The notes under the pieces were generated by a model that saw only the letters and a list, made by a program, of their open reading frames with translations, was not told where the DNA came from and did not search any database. A program made the position numbers and the translations under genes. From Oscillospiraceae bacterium (lineage in GTDB: Bacteria; Bacillota; Clostridia; Lachnospirales; Lachnospiraceae): DNA of 64,000 nucleotides. Shown in pieces: positions 61,556 through 64,000 of this stretch (its first letter is position 1; each line of letters begins with the position of its first letter). The DNA is taken from contig JAETOO010000004.1 in the NCBI GenBank assembly GCA_021771715.1, forward strand, positions 62,001 to 126,000, in the 5' to 3' direction.

Positions 61556-62661
61556 GGTTTCTCATTTATTTGGAACGATGCTGTAGCCGCTGCACCGTGA
61601 TCTGTTTTGTTTTCTAATTTGAGTGTCCCTCCATGCTTCAGGCACAGCGTTTGGCTACTGTATAAGCCCATTCCGAAGTGTGCCGCATTTTCTTCCATTT
61701 TTCCAAACGGCTTCGGCCCATGCTGTACCAACTCCGCCGGATAGCCGGGGCCATCATCCATAACCGTCAGGAATAGAACGCCTCCCTGGTTTTCAACGCC
61801 AACGGTAAGTTCGCTTCTCGCAAAACGCGCAGCATTTCCGATTAAGTTTTCCGCGACGGTCAAAAACAGTCCATGATCTAACTTCACAGTTCCGCGATCC
61901 GGCACAGAAATGGAGAACCGCAATGCCCCGGCAAGAAGTTTCATCGTATCTTCTAGTTCCGATCGCAGCATAGCGTATGGACATTCGCTTATCCGAACCG
62001 GCAGCTGCTCTAATCGCTGGATCCTGCTCATGGCCTCCACATACTGTTCCATCCGCAACGTGTAGCGTTCCAGCCGATCAAGCGCCTGTTCATCTGAAAT
62101 GCCTTGCCGCAACAATTTTACTGTCCCTTTCAGCACAGTAATGGGATTGCGTAAATCGTGGGAAAAAGCTGCATTTAACCGCTTGCGTTCCTCTGCCTGC
62201 CGCCATAACTCCTGATTGGTTTTAAGAAGTTCCATCCGCATTGTTTCAAACGCCGCACAAATTTGACCAAGTTCATCCGATGAAACGGCCGGAGTCGTAA
62301 AATCAAGGTCATGCTTCAAGATGCGCTCTGTGCCAGCCTGCAAAACGGAAATAGGTGTTTTCAGCTTTATGCGGTAAAACAAAATGCCTGCCACACCCAG
62401 GCCGCAGACAGGGAGAAAAAGACAGGAAAGCCATTGAACAGCAGTCAATATGGTTAAGATCCGTTGCTGTCCTGATGTTGGCTGTTCTAAAGGTATCACA
62501 GCGCCATTTGCGCCCAGTTCCACACCACCGGATGGATAGCTGCCGCTGATCGCATGGCAGACAAGAAACACCAGCAAGACAAGCAACAGCGAGGAGCATA
62601 CACAGCATACGGACAAGAGGAAAAAAGACTTCTTCAGTCCCATGTTTTTCAAGCGTTCCAT
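61552..62661 (-). CDS. Sensor histidine kinase
   Basis: 369 residues. Two membrane segments (about 13-36 and 77-98) flank a short external region, then HAMP, the H-box AAFSHDLRNPITVLKGTVKLL, N-box NLIGNAARFA, and G-boxes MDDGPGYPAEL and HFGMGLYSSQTL. The short sensor loop fits kinases that sense through a partner ABC transporter. It overlaps the response regulator gene by 13 bases and is followed by the ABC operon it probably controls. Confidence 0.93.
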   Translation of the reverse strand: MERLKNMGLKKSFFLLSVCCVCSSLLLVLLVFLVCHAISGSYPSGGVELGANGAVIPLEQPTSGQQRILTILTAVQWLSCLFLPVCGLGVAGILFYRIKLKTPISVLQAGTERILKHDLDFTTPAVSSDELGQICAAFETMRMELLKTNQELWRQAEERKRLNAAFSHDLRNPITVLKGTVKLLRQGISDEQALDRLERYTLRMEQYVEAMSRIQRLEQLPVRISECPYAMLRSELEDTMKLLAGALRFSISVPDRGTVKLDHGLFLTVAENLIGNAARFARSELTVGVENQGGVLFLTVMDDGPGYPAELVQHGPKPFGKMEENAAHFGMGLYSSQTLCLKHGGTLKLENKTDHGAAATASFQINEKP

Positions 62662-63320
62662 TTATATCCACACCCCCAGACCGTATCAATATAGCTGTGG
62701 AGTGTACGCGCAGCCAGTTTCGCTCGAATTTTCCTGATATGTTCCATGACCGTATCGCTGTTTCCGTCCCCATCAATCCCCCATACCGTTTCATAGATTC
62801 TTTCACGGTCAAACACCTGCCCGGCATGAAGAGAAAGCAATTCTACAATATCAAATTCTCTCTTTGATAAAACAACGGGTTCACCGGCTACTGTAATGGT
62901 ACGTGCTGAATAATCAATCGTCAAATCACCAAAGAAGCGTGCTGTTGTATTGTTTCTATGCCGTTGCTCTCTCCGCAAATGTGCGGCAACCCGCGCTCCT
63001 AATTCATCCAGATCAAAGGGCTTACTAATATAATCATCCGCCCCAACCTGGAATCCATTGATTTTGTCAGCGGATTCCACACGCGCCGTAAGAAAAAGAA
63101 TGGGGCAGGTAATGAACTCCCGTATCTTCCGGCAGAGGGTCAGCCCATCCATTTCCGGCATATTGATGTCCAGCAAAATCAGGTCAGGCTTATTCGCTAC
63201 CTTTTGCAGTGCATCGTTGCCATCATAGGCAGTGAATACTTCATAATGAGGGGAAAAATAGCTTGCCATCATATCTACAATGCCGTGTTCATCGTCCACA
63301 ATCAGTATCTTTTGCTTCAA
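62649..63320 (-). CDS. Response regulator, OmpR/PhoB family
   Basis: 223 residues: receiver domain with acidic pocket (VDDEHG), phospho-Asp in LILLDINMPEMDG, and Lys in YISKPFDLDEL; C-terminal winged helix (LSKREFDIVELLSLHAGQVFDRERIYETVWG, then HIRKIRAKL). The start is TTG 63320: GGAG lies ten bases upstream and a TAA stop directly precedes it in frame. It should bind the TTGAG direct repeats found before its own gene and before the ABC operon. Confidence 0.94.
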   Translation of the reverse strand: MKQKILIVDDEHGIVDMMASYFSPHYEVFTAYDGNDALQKVANKPDLILLDINMPEMDGLTLCRKIREFITCPILFLTARVESADKINGFQVGADDYISKPFDLDELGARVAAHLRREQRHRNNTTARFFGDLTIDYSARTITVAGEPVVLSKREFDIVELLSLHAGQVFDRERIYETVWGIDGDGNSDTVMEHIRKIRAKLAARTLHSYIDTVWGCGYKWNA

Positions 63321-63352
63321 TTATGATCATCTCCATTCCCTGCATATACGAT

Positions 63353-63384
63353 ATTATATCAGCTAAATCTCAAAAAACGCTCAA
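63353..63384 (-). promoter_or_regulatory. Response regulator promoter with autoregulatory box
   Basis: Minus-strand TTGAG-N6-TTGAG (63369-63384), 10 bases, TATAAT (63353-63358). Same sequence and same spacing to the -10 as at 61524-61555, so positive autoregulation is likely. Confidence 0.78.
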
Positions 63385-63425
63385 AACAACGTTTTCTTTT
63401 TTCCCAAATTTTCCGAACGAAACCT

Positions 63426-63454
63426 TTACTTAAACGGCTCCCGATGATATACTT
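63426..63454 (+). promoter_or_regulatory. Promoter ahead of the radical SAM gene
   Basis: TTTACT, 17 bp, TATACT on the plus strand. The ~155-base leader contains imperfect ~36-base repeats (GGCAGAGAG/CGCAGAGAAG with ATAGGA and TTCTGCG). Confidence 0.5.
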
Positions 63455-63617
63455 TTTAACATATGCGGACAGACGATCCTGAACGGACTCTAATTTGCAT
63501 CATGACGGAGAAGAGACTACTTCTGTATTGCGGCAGAGAGTATAGGAAACCGTTTCTGCGTCGCCGCAGAGAAGATAGGAGACAGATTCTGCGCTCGGCA
63601 GAAGGAAAGGCGGGCTC

Positions 63618-64000
63618 ATGCGCTGGGGAGACAAGCCGTATCACGCTCTTGATTTTGAGATGAAGCGCCGTTTCGGCGAGAAGGTGTACCGGCTCGCGCT
63701 GAACGGCGGCATGACCTGTCCGAACCGCGACGGCACCGTCGGAAGAGGCGGCTGCATATTCTGCAGCGCGGGCGGCTCCGGCGATTTCGCGGCCCCGGCC
63801 TCTCTCTCCATCCCGGAGCAGCTTCGGCAGCAAAAGGCCGGGATCCGGCAGAAACGGCCGGTGCGCAAGTTTATCGCCTATTTTCAGGCCTACACAAACA
63901 CGTACGCACCCGTCGAGTATCTGGAGCGGATTTTTACGGAGGCAATCCTCGATCCCGAGGTCGTCGTCCTCTCGATTGCCACGAGACCGGACTGTCTCGG
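63618..64000 (+). CDS. Radical SAM protein, TIGR01212/YhcC family (3' end outside window)
   Basis: First 127 residues only. MRWGDKPYHALDFEMKRRFGEKVYRLALNGGMTCPNRDG is characteristic, and the [4Fe-4S] cysteines occur as C-x11-C-x2-C (CPNRDGTVGRGGCIFC), the spacing of the YhcC/TIGR01212 group. Function is not firmly known; relatives are radical SAM enzymes with an Elp3-like core. ATG 63618 follows GGAAAGG. The frame runs open off the end. Confidence 0.92.
   Translation, partial: MRWGDKPYHALDFEMKRRFGEKVYRLALNGGMTCPNRDGTVGRGGCIFCSAGGSGDFAAPASLSIPEQLRQQKAGIRQKRPVRKFIAYFQAYTNTYAPVEYLERIFTEAILDPEVVVLSIATRPDCL

Overview
The window looks like chromosome of a high-GC member of the Lachnospiraceae (Clostridia). 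The evidence is gene order and content: cysS-mrnC-rlmB, rpmE-DUF1385-prmC-prfA, TIGR04086, GG-rich Shine-Dalgarno sites, TTGACA/TATAAT promoters, LCP and NlpC/P60 wall proteins, and many TTG and GTG starts. No rRNA, tRNA, transposase, phage or CRISPR genes were seen. Two segments are clearly richer in A+T than the rest and look acquired: the DUF4143 ATPase (9.3-10.7 kb) and the ABC transporter/two-component cluster (58.3-63.3 kb).

Layout. 0-2.7 kb holds a sugar ABC importer (binding protein, cut by the window edge, plus two permeases). 2.8-8.0 kb, minus strand, runs cysS-mrnC-rlmB-trkH-trkA. 8.2-9.3 kb is azlC-azlD. Housekeeping follows: an MBL hydrolase, prfA, prmC, DUF1385, rpmE, pepC, rho with a disordered insert, TIGR04086, a CNNM/CBS protein and a repeat-rich NlpC/P60 wall hydrolase. 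24.5-27.3 kb is a second K+ uptake system. 27.4-34.2 kb holds an aminotransferase, yqeY, rpoD, a ClpX-like unfoldase and glmS.

The centrepiece is a minus-strand polysaccharide locus from about 54.6 to 34.4 kb. It is transcribed from a strong promoter ahead of a Wzm/Wzt-type exporter. After that come a SAM methyltransferase, a kinase-like protein, two very large tandem glycosyltransferases, a GT-C membrane protein, a WecE-like aminotransferase, two more glycosyltransferases, a priming phosphoglycosyltransferase, an LCP attachment enzyme with a prion-like tail, and another glycosyltransferase. I read it as synthesis, end-capping (by analogy to WbdD of E. coli O9a), ABC export and wall attachment of a surface glycan. 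A polysaccharide deacetylase and a repeat-rich membrane protein lie just upstream.

The most unusual signal is at the DNA level. Tandem repeats occur throughout, and at three genes of the polysaccharide locus the 3' end including the stop codon has been duplicated into the downstream spacer (34-bp units at two of them). Other notable items: a roughly 200-nt nested-stem leader RNA candidate behind a consensus promoter at 58.1 kb, identical response-regulator boxes at the same distance from two -10 elements, two small elements sharing 14-bp inverted ends (one supplies the prmC stop codon), a 98-bp palindromic MITE-like element, and a perfect 27-bp-arm palindrome.
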